A stretch of 64,000 bases of DNA from contig NZ_AP018338.1 of the NCBI RefSeq assembly GCF_002356415.1, positions 930,001 to 994,000 of the forward strand. The letters are read 5' to 3'. Numbering within the stretch: the stretch's first letter is position 1; every line of letters starts with the position of its first letter. The notes below the pieces were generated by a model. That model did no database searches and was not told the DNA's origin. It was given only the letters and a program-made list of their open reading frames with translations. Shown piece after piece: positions 10,482 through 20,022 of the stretch. The translations under genes and the position numbers were made by a program. The DNA comes from Streptococcus oralis subsp. tigurinus. GTDB lineage: Bacteria > Bacillota > Bacilli > Lactobacillales > Streptococcaceae.

Positions 10482-10924
10482 CCGAACCATTTTTTCCAGA
10501 TTGATTTTTTAGGAGTTTCTGTCTTTTTCTCCTCCCAGAGATTCGAGAATGCAAGTCTAAGGTCTTTTTCATCTACTTGAACAGGTTCGTTCGTGTGAAT
10601 GACAAGGCCGAAAGGAGAGGTGATATGATCATCTGAAACAATAGTCGCCTGGCAGTTGCTTTCCTTTGCTTGTTTTAAGTAAAAGACCTGTTTGTCAAAC
10701 TCGATATTTGGTGAGATTTTCACAAAAAGTTCCTCTACCTTTTCTTGAAACCTTTCTAAAATAGAGAAAAATCCCTTTTGTAGCTGAAGGCTATTGGCTG
10801 TCTCAACATCCGCATAGCCTAGAACTCTTTCCTCGAAAGTGCCGAGAAAACGACGTTGCTCATCCGGGTTTAATTTTGGCCCACCATGAGCTTTTTCTAG
10901 TAGTTGTTTTGATAAATCTGTCAT
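10478..10924 (-). CDS. YueI-like protein (DUF1694)
   Basis: 148-residue soluble protein of unknown function. N-terminus [20 protein letters not shown] and the [12 protein letters not shown] stretch are typical of the DUF1694/YueI family found across Firmicutes. No catalytic motif is evident. It is convergent with glycerate kinase (4-bp overlap of the ends) and divergent from eno; the 162-bp spacer carries the eno promoter. The C-terminus is lysine-rich. Confidence 0.8.
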   Translation of the reverse strand: MTDLSKQLLEKAHGGPKLNPDEQRRFLGTFEERVLGYADVETANSLQLQKGFFSILERFQEKVEELFVKISPNIEFDKQVFYLKQAKESNCQATIVSDDHITSPFGLVIHTNEPVQVDEKDLRLAFSNLWEEKKTETPKKSIWKKWFG

Positions 10925-11020
10925 GAAAATAGTATATCACAAAAATCTCATGAAAACAGACAAAAGAAAGCGATTACTTTATAAAGTTAAGGAAAATTTG
11001 CACAAAGATAACGTTTTTTC

Positions 11021-11049
11021 TTGAAAAACGCTTATTTTTAAGGTATCAT
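11021..11049 (+). promoter_or_regulatory. Enolase promoter
   Basis: TTGAAA (11021-11026), 17-bp spacer, TATCAT (11044-11049), then RBS AAAGGAG just before the ATG. Strong promoter and ribosome-binding site fit a highly expressed glycolytic gene. An AAACG core overlaps the spacer, but it has about four mismatches to the cre consensus and I do not call it. Confidence 0.7.
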
Positions 11050-11083
11050 AGAGGTGTAAAAAATTTAACTCAAAGGAGAGTAA

Positions 11084-12390
<1,307 letters not shown>

Positions 12391-12391
<1 letters not shown>

Positions 12392-12497
12392 AATAGTTCA
12401 GTGAACTATTTTATCCCGAACCTTGAAATTCAAAAGTTCGGTCGTTGATCTAACAACGTTTTAAGCCCCTCGGATTTTATCCGAAGGGCTTTTTTTC
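12391..12497 (+). terminator. Two successive hairpins after eno, the second a strong terminator
   Basis: AAATAGTTCA / TGAACTATTT (12391-12411) is followed by AGCCCCTCGG / CCGAAGGGCT (12464-12490) with a T7 run. A smaller hairpin, CGTTG / CAACG, lies between them. The second is a canonical intrinsic terminator; the first may protect the mRNA 3' end. Confidence 0.85.
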
Positions 12498-12528
12498 TGT
12501 TCAGGGGGCAAAAAGGGGGCTGAGATTA

Positions 12529-12537
12529 TGGTATAAT
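12529..12537 (+). promoter_or_regulatory. Extended -10 promoter for the YkgJ-like gene
   Basis: TGGTATAAT (TGn plus TATAAT) lies 30 bases upstream of the ATG at 12568 and immediately after the eno terminator. Confidence 0.6.
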
Positions 12538-12567
12538 AGACAAAAACACTTGTATTAGAAAGAAACT

Positions 12568-13062
12568 ATGTCTAAAGAAATTGATATTGAGTATTACCAT
12601 CAACTAGCCTTGCAGAAGCAGAAGGAGCATCGTAAAGTTTTAGCTAACCTAAAGAAAAAGCCACCAAAAAATCTAGACAAGATTGCCCAGCAGATTCACC
12701 AAGAAGTCTTTGCTGAGATTGATTGCACTGCCTGTGCCAACTGTTGCAAGACTTTGGGACCAGACTTTAAAGAGGCAGACATCACACGTATTGCTAAGTA
12801 CTTTAAGATGAAATTACCGGCTTTTGAATCGGAATTTCTGCAGGTGGATGAAGATGGAGATAAGGTTTTCAAATCCATGCCCTGCCCCTTTCTAGGAGGA
12901 GACAATCTCTGCTCCATCTATGATGTTCGTCCCAAGGCCTGTCGTGAATTCCCCCATACAGATCGGAAAAAGATCCATCAAATTAATCATTTGACGATTA
13001 AGAATACCTTGACCTGCCCTGCAGCCTATCTCTTTGTTGAGAAATTAAAAGATAAGTTATAG
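12568..13062 (+). CDS. YkgJ-family zinc/iron-chelating cysteine-cluster protein
   Basis: 164-residue cytosolic protein. Cysteines are arranged as CxxCxxCC (53, 56, 59, 60), then CPFL (Cys106), LCSIY (Cys115) and RPKACREFP (Cys125). This is the signature of the YkgJ/UPF0153 family, which is thought to bind a metal through the cysteines; the reaction is unknown. A basic lysine-rich segment at 18-38 precedes the cluster. It has its own promoter and is not obviously part of an operon. Confidence 0.85.
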   Translation: MSKEIDIEYYHQLALQKQKEHRKVLANLKKKPPKNLDKIAQQIHQEVFAEIDCTACANCCKTLGPDFKEADITRIAKYFKMKLPAFESEFLQVDEDGDKVFKSMPCPFLGGDNLCSIYDVRPKACREFPHTDRKKIHQINHLTIKNTLTCPAAYLFVEKLKDKL

Positions 13063-13143
13063 ATTTTACACCTTTAAATCTTGTACAAAAATTCTGGGGC
13101 GGAAGTATCTTATATCTGTTAGACTATAGTTAGAATTGAACAC

Positions 13144-13232
13144 GGCCTAAAAGCTGTGTGAAAAAGATGAAATTTTCTCGGAGCAGGAGCCCCTCCGTCA
13201 ATTTTCCAATTTTCACTTTGCTTTTAACGGCC
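13144..13232. repeat. Long imperfect inverted repeat (89 nt) upstream of the AraC regulator
   Basis: Paired segments are GGCC (13144/13229), AAAAGC with GCTTTT (13149/13220), GTGAAAA with TTTTCAC (13158/13210), and a GC-rich inner hairpin CGGAG / CTCCG (13179/13193). No T run follows, so it is not an ordinary terminator. It could be a leader RNA structure of the AraC gene or a small miniature element; nothing in it matches BOX or RUP as I recall them. Confidence 0.6.
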
Positions 13233-13261
13233 TTAGTATCTTTTGTGAGGTGAAAAAGAAT

Positions 13262-14098
13262 ATGATGCATCAATTCAATCGAACCATGGAATATCTGGAA
13301 AGTAAGCTGGACGCAGAAGTGGATTTGCAGAAATTCCAGCAGCTATCAGGCTATTCTTATGCTCTCTTTAGCAGGCTTTTTTCCATCCTAGCAGATATGA
13401 CTTTAGCAGAATACTTGCGCAATCGCAGGCTATCAGAAGCTGTGACAGACTTGCGGGAAGGCTCTGAGAAAGTCATTGACATAGCAATGAAATACGGCTA
13501 TGAGTCTGCGGATGCCTTCAGCGCAGCCTTTAAGAAATTCCATGGTGCAACCCCCTCAGAAGTTCGAAATGGAAAACCTTATCGGATCTTTCCTAGACTT
13601 CAATTATCCTTAAAGATTACAGGAGGAAAGAACATGGATATCAAGATTCAAAAGAAACCTGCATTTACCGTGGCAGGCGTCCTATTGGAAGCTATTGACA
13701 ATAGTCAGTGCCCGTCTGCTTGGGAGGATCTCTATAACAATCACAGTCTTGAAAGCCTAGAAGGTTTGGGTAGCGGCCAATCCTTTGGCGTCTGCTCGGA
13801 TGTCAAAGAAGGCGAAATCATCAACTACATGGCTGCTTATGATGTGACAGATAAAGCTAAAGCAGAAGAACTAGATCTGTCCATCAAAGATATCCCAGCG
13901 GCTGAATATGCTATCGTCCCAGTCAAAGGTCCTATACCAGCTAGCATTCACAATGCTTGGAAATATGTCTTGGAGGTCTTTTTCCCAGAGACTAACTATC
14001 GTCACTCAGGAGCGCCAGACTTTGAAGTCTATACTGAAGGTGACATGTCGTCACCAGACTATCAAATGGAATTATGGATACCTGTAATCAAGAACTAG
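13262..14098 (+). CDS. AraC-family transcriptional regulator with GyrI-like effector domain
   Basis: DNA-binding regulator. Residues about 1-105 form two AraC helix-turn-helix motifs (LQKFQQLSGYSYALFSRLF and IDIAMKYGYESADAFSAAF). Residues about 120-278 form a GyrI/effector-binding domain (KKPAFTVAGVLLEAI, VPVKGPIPASIHNAW), as in Rob/BmrR-type drug sensors. A GTG at 13250 is also in frame, but its ribosome-binding site would overlap it; ATG 13262 with GAGGTG upstream is preferred. A long inverted repeat precedes the gene and may control it. The target genes and ligand are unknown. Confidence 0.85.
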   Translation: MMHQFNRTMEYLESKLDAEVDLQKFQQLSGYSYALFSRLFSILADMTLAEYLRNRRLSEAVTDLREGSEKVIDIAMKYGYESADAFSAAFKKFHGATPSEVRNGKPYRIFPRLQLSLKITGGKNMDIKIQKKPAFTVAGVLLEAIDNSQCPSAWEDLYNNHSLESLEGLGSGQSFGVCSDVKEGEIINYMAAYDVTDKAKAEELDLSIKDIPAAEYAIVPVKGPIPASIHNAWKYVLEVFFPETNYRHSGAPDFEVYTEGDMSSPDYQMELWIPVIKN

Positions 14099-14132
14099 AT
14101 CATTTTCTGATAATTTATAAAGATGCAAATCG

Positions 14133-14168
14133 AACTCTGTAGAAGATAACTTTTACAGAGTTTTTTAT
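14133..14168 (+). terminator. Terminator after the AraC regulator
   Basis: AACTCTGTA / TACAGAGTT stem followed by T7. Confidence 0.85.
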
Positions 14169-14247
14169 TGTGGAAATTCATGTCTATAAATCAAACATAC
14201 CATAATTTTTGTTTAGATTTTATGGGGCATGAGAATAGTTTTCTCGG

Positions 14248-14253
14248 TATAAT
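14248..14253 (+). promoter_or_regulatory. -10 element of the BtrH-like gene
   Basis: TATAAT 30 bases upstream of the ATG; the ribosome-binding site AAGGAGG follows. No clear -35 was found. Confidence 0.5.
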
Positions 14254-14282
14254 AGTCCCATAGAAGATAAGGAGGCAGGAAT

Positions 14283-15197
14283 ATGCAGATGTATTTTGGA
14301 GATGTGTCGCTTTGCTATAGCTATTCATTGGCAATGGCACTGGATAGCTATGGTTATGACTTTAAAGCAGAGTTTTTAGAGGCAATTATGGTGATGGGCA
14401 ATGGCGCTAGTATTGTAAAGGAAGATGACCAGCACCCTCTAGTATTCTTTGATAACGGAATGCCAGATCTTTCCATCTCCCATTACTTAAAAATACTTGG
14501 ATTTGACTATGAGGACTTCTATCTAAAGGATGGAGCGGAAGTAGATTTGGAAGAGATTAAAAGAAAGTTGGAAACCTTTCTGTTCAATGGACCTGTCGTA
14601 CTGGGCCCTCTTGATATGGGCCATCTGACCTACAACCCCAATCACACAATCCTTTATGGTGTGGATCATTTTGTAACCGTGTATGGTATTGATGAGCAGT
14701 ACCTTTATTTGCATGATCCAGCTGGTTTTGCCTGTATGAAGGTTGCTTTTAATGACATACTAGAAGCCTGGAAGGCAGAGGCTATTGACTATAAGCGTGG
14801 AGCCTACTCCATGTGGGGAAATTTTAAGAAGGTCAAGAGTCCTAGTCAGACTGAAATCTATCAAGAAACAGCAAGGATTATGAAGAAACGATATTTGAAT
14901 GGCCAAAACGGTGTTTTGGAATGTTATGCAAAAGCAGTTGCTGAAAACGGCTTAAATACAGAACAAAAACAATTGCATCAGTATTTCAGCTTCAAACTTG
15001 CGGCTGTTCGAAATCTCTACCTCAGTAAGTTCTTAAAAGATCATAATCCAGAAGGGGCAAGATTAAAAGAAGAATTGGCTACTCTATTTAGCCAAGCCCA
15101 CCTTTCATGTTTAAAAGAAGATTACCAAGAACTGTCCCACTTGCTCTATCAGATAGCAGAATTGGACGGTCTCTTTAAAGATTTATATGTAAAGTAG
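14283..15197 (+). CDS. BtrH N-terminal-like papain-fold protein
   Basis: 304 residues, no signal peptide. The N-terminal half resembles the BtrH/C39-like cysteine-peptidase fold: Cys11 in SLCYSYSLAMAL, His129 in GVDHFVTVYG and Asp145 in YLHDPAG would form a Cys-His-Asp triad. The C-terminal half (about 175-304) is helical and not recognised. BtrH itself is an acyltransferase that unloads an acyl carrier protein in butirosin synthesis, but no carrier protein or biosynthetic partner is nearby, so amide-bond chemistry is an inference. Own promoter and strong AAGGAGG; followed by a terminator. Confidence 0.7.
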   Translation: MQMYFGDVSLCYSYSLAMALDSYGYDFKAEFLEAIMVMGNGASIVKEDDQHPLVFFDNGMPDLSISHYLKILGFDYEDFYLKDGAEVDLEEIKRKLETFLFNGPVVLGPLDMGHLTYNPNHTILYGVDHFVTVYGIDEQYLYLHDPAGFACMKVAFNDILEAWKAEAIDYKRGAYSMWGNFKKVKSPSQTEIYQETARIMKKRYLNGQNGVLECYAKAVAENGLNTEQKQLHQYFSFKLAAVRNLYLSKFLKDHNPEGARLKEELATLFSQAHLSCLKEDYQELSHLLYQIAELDGLFKDLYVK

Positions 15198-15224
15198 TGA
15201 CTATAAGCATAAAAAATAGTTAGT

Positions 15225-15260
15225 AAAAGCAGTTTTTCGTAAAATGAAGAACTGCTTTTT
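15225..15260 (+). terminator. Terminator between the BtrH-like and ClbS-like genes
   Basis: AAAAGCAGTTTTTC / GAAGAACTGCTTTTT stem. A TATAAT at 15269-15274 begins the next promoter only nine bases downstream. Confidence 0.82.
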
Positions 15261-15322
15261 GATTATGGTATAATGAAGTGAGGAAATATCTTATTCTACT
15301 TGAAAATGAAGGGAGAACGCCT

Positions 15323-15865
15323 ATGCCTAGACCAAAAACAAAAGAGGAGCTAGTGCTAGCCTCTAAGGAAAACTATGAAAAGCTCAATCACTTTATATCT
15401 AAATTAAGTGAAGAGGAACTACAGACTCCTTTTGATTTTTCAAAAGATCAAAAGAAAAAAGAAGCTCACTGGAAAAGAGATAAAAATCTAAGAGATGTTC
15501 TGATCCATCTCTATGAATGGCATCAGTTACTTTTGACCTGGGTACATTCTAATCAAAAGGGACATGAAAGACCTTTTCTCCCTGAACCTTATAATTGGAA
15601 AACTTATGGGGAAATGAATGTCGCTATTTGGAAGAAGCACCAGAAAACGACCTTAGAAGAAGCGACCAAGCTCCTCAATCAATCGCATGGAGAGGTTTTA
15701 GAGTTGATGGAAGGCTTCAGCAATGACCAACTCTTTACCAAAGGTGTCTATAAGTGGACGGGTGGGACAAGTCTAGGCTCCTACTTTGTGAGTGCCACTT
15801 CCAGTCACTATGATTGGGCTCTGAAAAAACTCAAAGCTCATCAGAAAAATTGTAAGAAACGTTAA
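15323..15865 (+). CDS. ClbS/DfsB-family four-helix-bundle protein (DUF1706)
   Basis: 180-residue cytosolic protein. The start MPRPKTKEELV, the HLYEWHQLL and MPRP-type N-terminus and the tryptophan-rich middle (PYNWKTYGEMN) are typical of DUF1706. A characterised member, ClbS, protects against colibactin by hydrolysing its cyclopropane; DfsB relates to damage-inducible DinB-like proteins. Function here is unproven, since most members are uncharacterised. ATG 15323 is preferred over GTG 15278 because AGGGAG sits eight bases upstream and family members begin at this methionine. Confidence 0.78.
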   Translation: MPRPKTKEELVLASKENYEKLNHFISKLSEEELQTPFDFSKDQKKKEAHWKRDKNLRDVLIHLYEWHQLLLTWVHSNQKGHERPFLPEPYNWKTYGEMNVAIWKKHQKTTLEEATKLLNQSHGEVLELMEGFSNDQLFTKGVYKWTGGTSLGSYFVSATSSHYDWALKKLKAHQKNCKKR

Positions 15866-15896
15866 TTGAAGAGTTTATGAAGGTTGGAAAATCTTC

Positions 15897-16119
15897 TTCT
15901 AAGCTTCGAATAGCTTAGTTCTCGTGATTTTTGAGCTCTTCTAGCTTTAGAATCCTTCAAAAATTAAAATTTAAAGCTGTCATAGACTTAGAATAGATCT
16001 AAAAAATATATACAAATGCAATTCTAAACTTAGAATTGAATTTATATTAAAGTGATTATACTGTTCGATACTTAGAATGACTTGATTCTGAGAAATGTTG
16101 ACTAGAAAATGGATCGAAT
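15897..16119. repeat. Array of palindromic motifs phased at about 42 bp
   Basis: A 15-16-bp near-palindrome of consensus RTTCTARACTTAGAAT recurs with right ends at 15911, 15953, 15994, 16036 and 16078, and a degenerate copy at 16119, giving intervals of 42, 41, 42, 42 and 41 bp. ACTTAGAAT is identical in three copies. The sequence between copies is unrelated, so it is neither a simple tandem duplication nor a standard CRISPR. It fills the whole gap before the gene at 16150. Four helical turns of phasing suggests stacked protein-binding sites. Confidence 0.6.
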
Positions 16120-16149
16120 GGCTTTTTTCTGATATAGGATGATAGATAG

Positions 16150-16653
16150 ATGGGTGAGATGATGAACATACAAAAAGAGAAAGTTAGAAAAGAGTTGATG
16201 TCCCTCTGTTTGGGAGAGTTCACAGCCGTCCTATCTATTTGGTTTTGTTTTTTCCTTTTGAAAAATAGGCTTGGTGATTGGAATGGTTTGATCTCTATTC
16301 TTCATCCGTTGTCTTTACTGACATTTATTTTGCTTCAAGGTTCAATCTATTGGGCGATTTTGATTAGAAGACTCTCGAAACCTCAGTTCGGAAGTGAAAA
16401 TGTCCCTAAACTATATGGTGTGCTCAGAATACTAGACCTCGTTTTACTTATTTCAGGCTTTCCTTTTATTGTCTGGAATACACAGAGTTTCCAACTGGCT
16501 ATTATAGCCACACTAATACAGCTTTTTGCCCTTATCGAATGGGTTAATTATTTCCTCCTACGTTTATCCTATAGTCTGAACCCACTTGTTTTATGGAAAC
16601 GAATTACTAAGGGAAAACTTGAAAAGAGTAGAATAGCCAAGGAGTTGGGGTAA
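16150..16653 (+). CDS. Hypothetical membrane protein (four predicted TM helices)
   Basis: 167 residues, not recognised. Hydrophobic segments at about 14-35, 42-67, 90-112 and 114-140 suggest four membrane helices; the ends are basic (KEKVRKEL; KLEKSRIAKEL). Start ATG 16150 has a weak AGGAT nine bases upstream; ATG 16162 with GGTGAG close by is an alternative. It lies directly downstream of the phased-palindrome array, which may control it. Confidence 0.6.
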   Translation: MGEMMNIQKEKVRKELMSLCLGEFTAVLSIWFCFFLLKNRLGDWNGLISILHPLSLLTFILLQGSIYWAILIRRLSKPQFGSENVPKLYGVLRILDLVLLISGFPFIVWNTQSFQLAIIATLIQLFALIEWVNYFLLRLSYSLNPLVLWKRITKGKLEKSRIAKELG

Positions 16654-16739
16654 GGGAGAATGAATGTATGTTTTAGATACTATCAATATAAAACTTTAGT
16701 TGACGTTAAATAATATTAAAAATGAGTAGGAGAATATCT

Positions 16740-17156
16740 ATGTCTGTAGGGTTAATGGTTGGTTATAATTGGTGGACTATAGGAGAAGGGAGTCTTTTTA
16801 ATTCATTCTTTTCGACTATTTATGTTCGCTTAGAAAATAATGAGTGGGGAAGTAGATACCCAGTAATAATGAATAAGCTTTACTGGGGAGATGTTCCTTT
16901 TGAATCTGTTGAAAGAGGAATAGAGGAGTTGTTATCTATCCAAGAGGAGTTGAAAACATTTCTCCCTCAGGATGTTATATGGGATTTTGAAGATTTGTCA
17001 CTCACTCCTCCTTGGGGAAATAATATCGCAGAGCATATAACAAATTTATCGCATTATTTCATAACGAGTTCCGGAAAAGATTTAATAGAAGTTTTGCTGA
17101 CTAGTTTTAGCTTTTCACTTGAGCACGGTCAAAATGTGAGTGTAAAAAGTATTTGA
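16740..17156 (+). CDS. Imm70-like immunity protein (orphan)
   Basis: 138 residues, cytosolic. The start MSVGLMVGYNWWTIGEG and the SRYPVIMNKLYWGDVP and WDFEDLSLTPPWG segments resemble Imm70, an immunity family of polymorphic toxin systems. ATG 16740 is chosen because AGGAGA lies seven bases upstream and family members start MxVGxxVG; an earlier ATG at 16722 is in frame. No toxin gene is adjacent, so this would be an orphan that may neutralise a competitor's toxin. The family call is from memory of the motif pattern. Confidence 0.6.
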   Translation: MSVGLMVGYNWWTIGEGSLFNSFFSTIYVRLENNEWGSRYPVIMNKLYWGDVPFESVERGIEELLSIQEELKTFLPQDVIWDFEDLSLTPPWGNNIAEHITNLSHYFITSSGKDLIEVLLTSFSFSLEHGQNVSVKSI

Positions 17157-17496
17157 AACTCAATAAATCAAAGATTCATTTATGCTATAATATTCTTAAT
17201 GAAACTCAGAAAGGAAGCTCAATGTTCAATAAATTTCTACTCTTCGAAATTACTTAATGGAATAAATCAAATAGTTATAGAGAATGTGCAAAAATGAATG
17301 AAAAATTACTTTTCTATGTTATTACTCACCTCTAGTCAACCATTAAAAATACTGATTTGATTTTTGTGATGAAAGTCAGGATCTTCACCAGATTTGCTAG
17401 TCATGATGAGTTGATGGCATTGATTGGTTTTTACCACGATTGACATAATCGTTAGTTTTCTCAAATGGCTTAATTATTATTTTTGAAAGGTCTTTT
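17157..17496 (+). other. 340-bp gap without a convincing gene
   Basis: Contains an extended -10 (TGCTATAAT, 17183-17191) followed by AAGGAAG and a 12-codon frame (ATG 17222) ending at 17257, plus a second 5'-like start with 13 codons near 17294. These look like the 5' ends of lost genes. A small inverted repeat ACGATT / AATCGT lies at 17436-17452. Nothing else is recognisable. Confidence 0.35.
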
Positions 17497-18786
17497 ATGG
17501 AAAAAATTCTATCTTTAGGTCTGACAGGTAGGAAATTACTTGCTCAGGGTTTCTTATTTGTTCTGCTAGGTCTTATCTTGATGGTTACGGGGACTTGGTT
17601 GCCAGTAACGGTTATTCGACTGGTTCTGTTTTTAGCTTGGATAGCAACGGTCTTAGATTTAGTATTACGTATTTTCAAAAAAAGTCAGTCAACGGACACC
17701 TTGGGAGTTGCACTGGTTAAATTGTTAGTGCTGGGATATTTGCTAGGCTCGAATCTTGCGACGGATGTGCCGATTTATATTTTGGCTCTTGTGATTGGAG
17801 TTTATCAGATTTTTCATGCTACTATCAACCTTGTCACCTATGTTCTCTACCGTAAAAATAATATTCGACCTCGTTTTCGTCTCTTACTAGATGGTATTCT
17901 ACTAGTTTTTCTTGGTGGAGCTAGTCTTTTGTCCTCTACGGGAAATTCTGTCTTTCAACTCTTTGTTTTAGGGGCTTATTTTTTCCTTTATGGTCTGTCC
18001 AATATCCGTGACGGTTTCTTATTTGAAGGGGAAATTGGGAAAAACCATCTCAAACGTCGTATTAGAATTAGCTTACCTATTGTCCTAGCCGCTCTCATCC
18101 CTGCAAGAACTTTAGCAAAAGTTAACAAATTTATGCTGGAAAATGCTGATGAGGAAGAGAACATCCATCTTGGAATAGTGAAGTCTGGTAAAACAGCGGA
18201 GCTAGAAATTTTTGTTCATACAGCTGAGACCTCCCTGTTTTCAGCTATTGGTCATGTGGATATCTGCTATCAGGGCCGTGTTATTTCTTATGGCAACTAT
18301 GATCCGTCATCTGAGACCTTATTTGGTATGGTAGGAGATGGTGTTTTATATTTCTGTGACCGCGATAAGTACATTGATCTATGTAAACGTGAGAGTCAAA
18401 AAACGCTTTTTGGTTACGGAATAGATTTGACACCTGAAATGGAAAAAGCGGTTCAGAAAAAGTTGGCTGAATTGAAACAACTGACGATTCCATGGGAGCC
18501 AAGTGCAGATAAAATCACGACAGGTGATGGTAAGGAAGACTACACCTACGCTTATAAAATCAGACATGAGACAGATGGGGAACTTTATAAATTTATCAAA
18601 TCTAAGTTTAAATCCTACTTTGTCTTATCTACAAACTGTGTGCTCTTGGCTGATACCATAGTCGGTCAGGCTGGCACCGATATCCTCTCACCCAAAGGAT
18701 TTATCGCTCCAGGAACTTACCAAGCCTACCTTAATCGAGAGTTTGAAAAACCAAATAGTATAGTCGTATCTAAACATGTTTATTAA
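17497..18786 (+). CDS. DUF308 membrane protein fused to a putative permuted NlpC/P60-type domain
   Basis: 429 residues. Residues about 15-175 contain six or so hydrophobic helices resembling the DUF308/HdeD family. Residues about 220-425 are soluble and carry IGHVDICYQG (His253) and then STNCVLLADTI (Cys381), in the order His-before-Cys seen in circularly permuted papain-like NlpC/P60 enzymes. An amidase or peptidase role, on peptidoglycan or a lipid amide, is an inference. RBS AAAGG lies before the ATG. The gene is 9 bp upstream of the AI-2E-type transporter gene, so the two are probably co-expressed. Confidence 0.65.
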   Translation: MEKILSLGLTGRKLLAQGFLFVLLGLILMVTGTWLPVTVIRLVLFLAWIATVLDLVLRIFKKSQSTDTLGVALVKLLVLGYLLGSNLATDVPIYILALVIGVYQIFHATINLVTYVLYRKNNIRPRFRLLLDGILLVFLGGASLLSSTGNSVFQLFVLGAYFFLYGLSNIRDGFLFEGEIGKNHLKRRIRISLPIVLAALIPARTLAKVNKFMLENADEEENIHLGIVKSGKTAELEIFVHTAETSLFSAIGHVDICYQGRVISYGNYDPSSETLFGMVGDGVLYFCDRDKYIDLCKRESQKTLFGYGIDLTPEMEKAVQKKLAELKQLTIPWEPSADKITTGDGKEDYTYAYKIRHETDGELYKFIKSKFKSYFVLSTNCVLLADTIVGQAGTDILSPKGFIAPGTYQAYLNREFEKPNSIVVSKHVY

Positions 18787-18795
18787 GGAGAATTT

Positions 18796-19890
18796 ATGAA
18801 CTTAGTAAAAAAATACACCCCGTTAATACTTTTTATAGGGCTGGTTGCTCTTGTAATTCTGAATGCATCGAGCTTTATATCAGGAGCAATCTCTCTCTTT
18901 GATGTAATATCAACCTTGATTTATGGTGCTGTTATTGCTTTTGTTCTTAATGTTCCTATGAAAAAAATTGAACAGTACTTAGTTAAATTGAAGGTAAAGG
19001 CAGAGTTGCGTCGTCCGATTGCCATGGTACTTGTTTTCCTAGCTCTTATCTTAATCGTGATTGCTCTTTTGGTTTTGGTGCTGCCAACCCTAGCCCAGAC
19101 TATTAGTCAGCTGGGAACAGTCCTTTCAACAGTCCTTACTCAACTTGGGAAATTGCTAGGCAGCTCGGAATTTGTAACCAAAGACATGTTGTCAACTATC
19201 GTATCAGGCATACAGGGACAATCTAGTTCTATTAGCCAAGCTTTGATAGGTTTTTTATCAGGTCTGACTAGTAATATCGGCAATATTTTTTCAAGTTTGA
19301 TGAATGCCTTTTTGATTATAGTCTTCACCTTTTTATTTTTATCCAGTAAGGAACATTTGGCAGCGATGACGAGTCGACTTCTAAAAGTTTTTCTTCCAGA
19401 GAAGGTGGTGATAAAGTTGACTTACATTGGACAAGTAGCACTAGAGACTTATGACCAATTTTTGATGGGTCAGCTGATTGAAGCAGTTATCATAGGAGTT
19501 ATGATAGCGGTTGGTTACAGCGTGTTTGGGATACCCTATGGAGTAATGACAGGTATCTTTGCAGGAGTGCTATCGTTCATTCCTTATGTAGGGCCTATGA
19601 TTGCTTGTGTTGTGGGAGCGATTTTTATCTTCACAGTGAGTCCTACTCAAGCCTTACTTTCTCTTCTTCTATATCAAGTTATACAGCTGATTGAAGGAAA
19701 CCTTATTTATCCTAGAGTTGTAGGTCAGTCTATTGGTTTGCCAGCTATTTTCACGCTTGCGGCTGCTAGTATTGGAGGCAATCTCTTTGGCTTACTTGGG
19801 ATGATATTCTTTACACCGATATTTGCTGTTATCTATCGATTGGTTAAGGAATTTGTCGTTGCAAAGGAAAATCAGCTAGATAAAAAATAA
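18796..19890 (+). CDS. AI-2E family transporter (UPF0118)
   Basis: 364-residue polytopic membrane protein. Hydrophobic helices near 10-60, 70-100, 150-180 and 210-350, with the family region IPYGVMTGIFAGVLSFIPY (about 245-263) and GNLIYPRVVGQSIGLP (about 302-317). The family was named for autoinducer-2 export but members also act as ion exporters or antiporters, so the substrate is not known. It follows the DUF308 fusion gene after 9 bp with RBS AAGGAGAA. Confidence 0.88.
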   Translation: MNLVKKYTPLILFIGLVALVILNASSFISGAISLFDVISTLIYGAVIAFVLNVPMKKIEQYLVKLKVKAELRRPIAMVLVFLALILIVIALLVLVLPTLAQTISQLGTVLSTVLTQLGKLLGSSEFVTKDMLSTIVSGIQGQSSSISQALIGFLSGLTSNIGNIFSSLMNAFLIIVFTFLFLSSKEHLAAMTSRLLKVFLPEKVVIKLTYIGQVALETYDQFLMGQLIEAVIIGVMIAVGYSVFGIPYGVMTGIFAGVLSFIPYVGPMIACVVGAIFIFTVSPTQALLSLLLYQVIQLIEGNLIYPRVVGQSIGLPAIFTLAAASIGGNLFGLLGMIFFTPIFAVIYRLVKEFVVAKENQLDKK

Positions 19891-20022
19891 ATTTAATGAG
19901 ACTTGTTAAATAAATTATCTGTGTGAAAGAAGAAAATAAAATAATTACTTGGACTTTGTCTCTTTTCCTGTTTTGAAGGTTCATGAGACTATTTTATCTC
20001 CTTAGAAAGGAAAACTCTCAAA

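Noticed and set aside
11021..11036. Possible cre site at the eno promoter
   Set aside because: About four mismatches to the cre consensus; only the AAACG core fits.
15897..16119. CRISPR array
   Set aside because: The repeated motif is only 15-16 bp and degenerate, with no cas genes and no leader.
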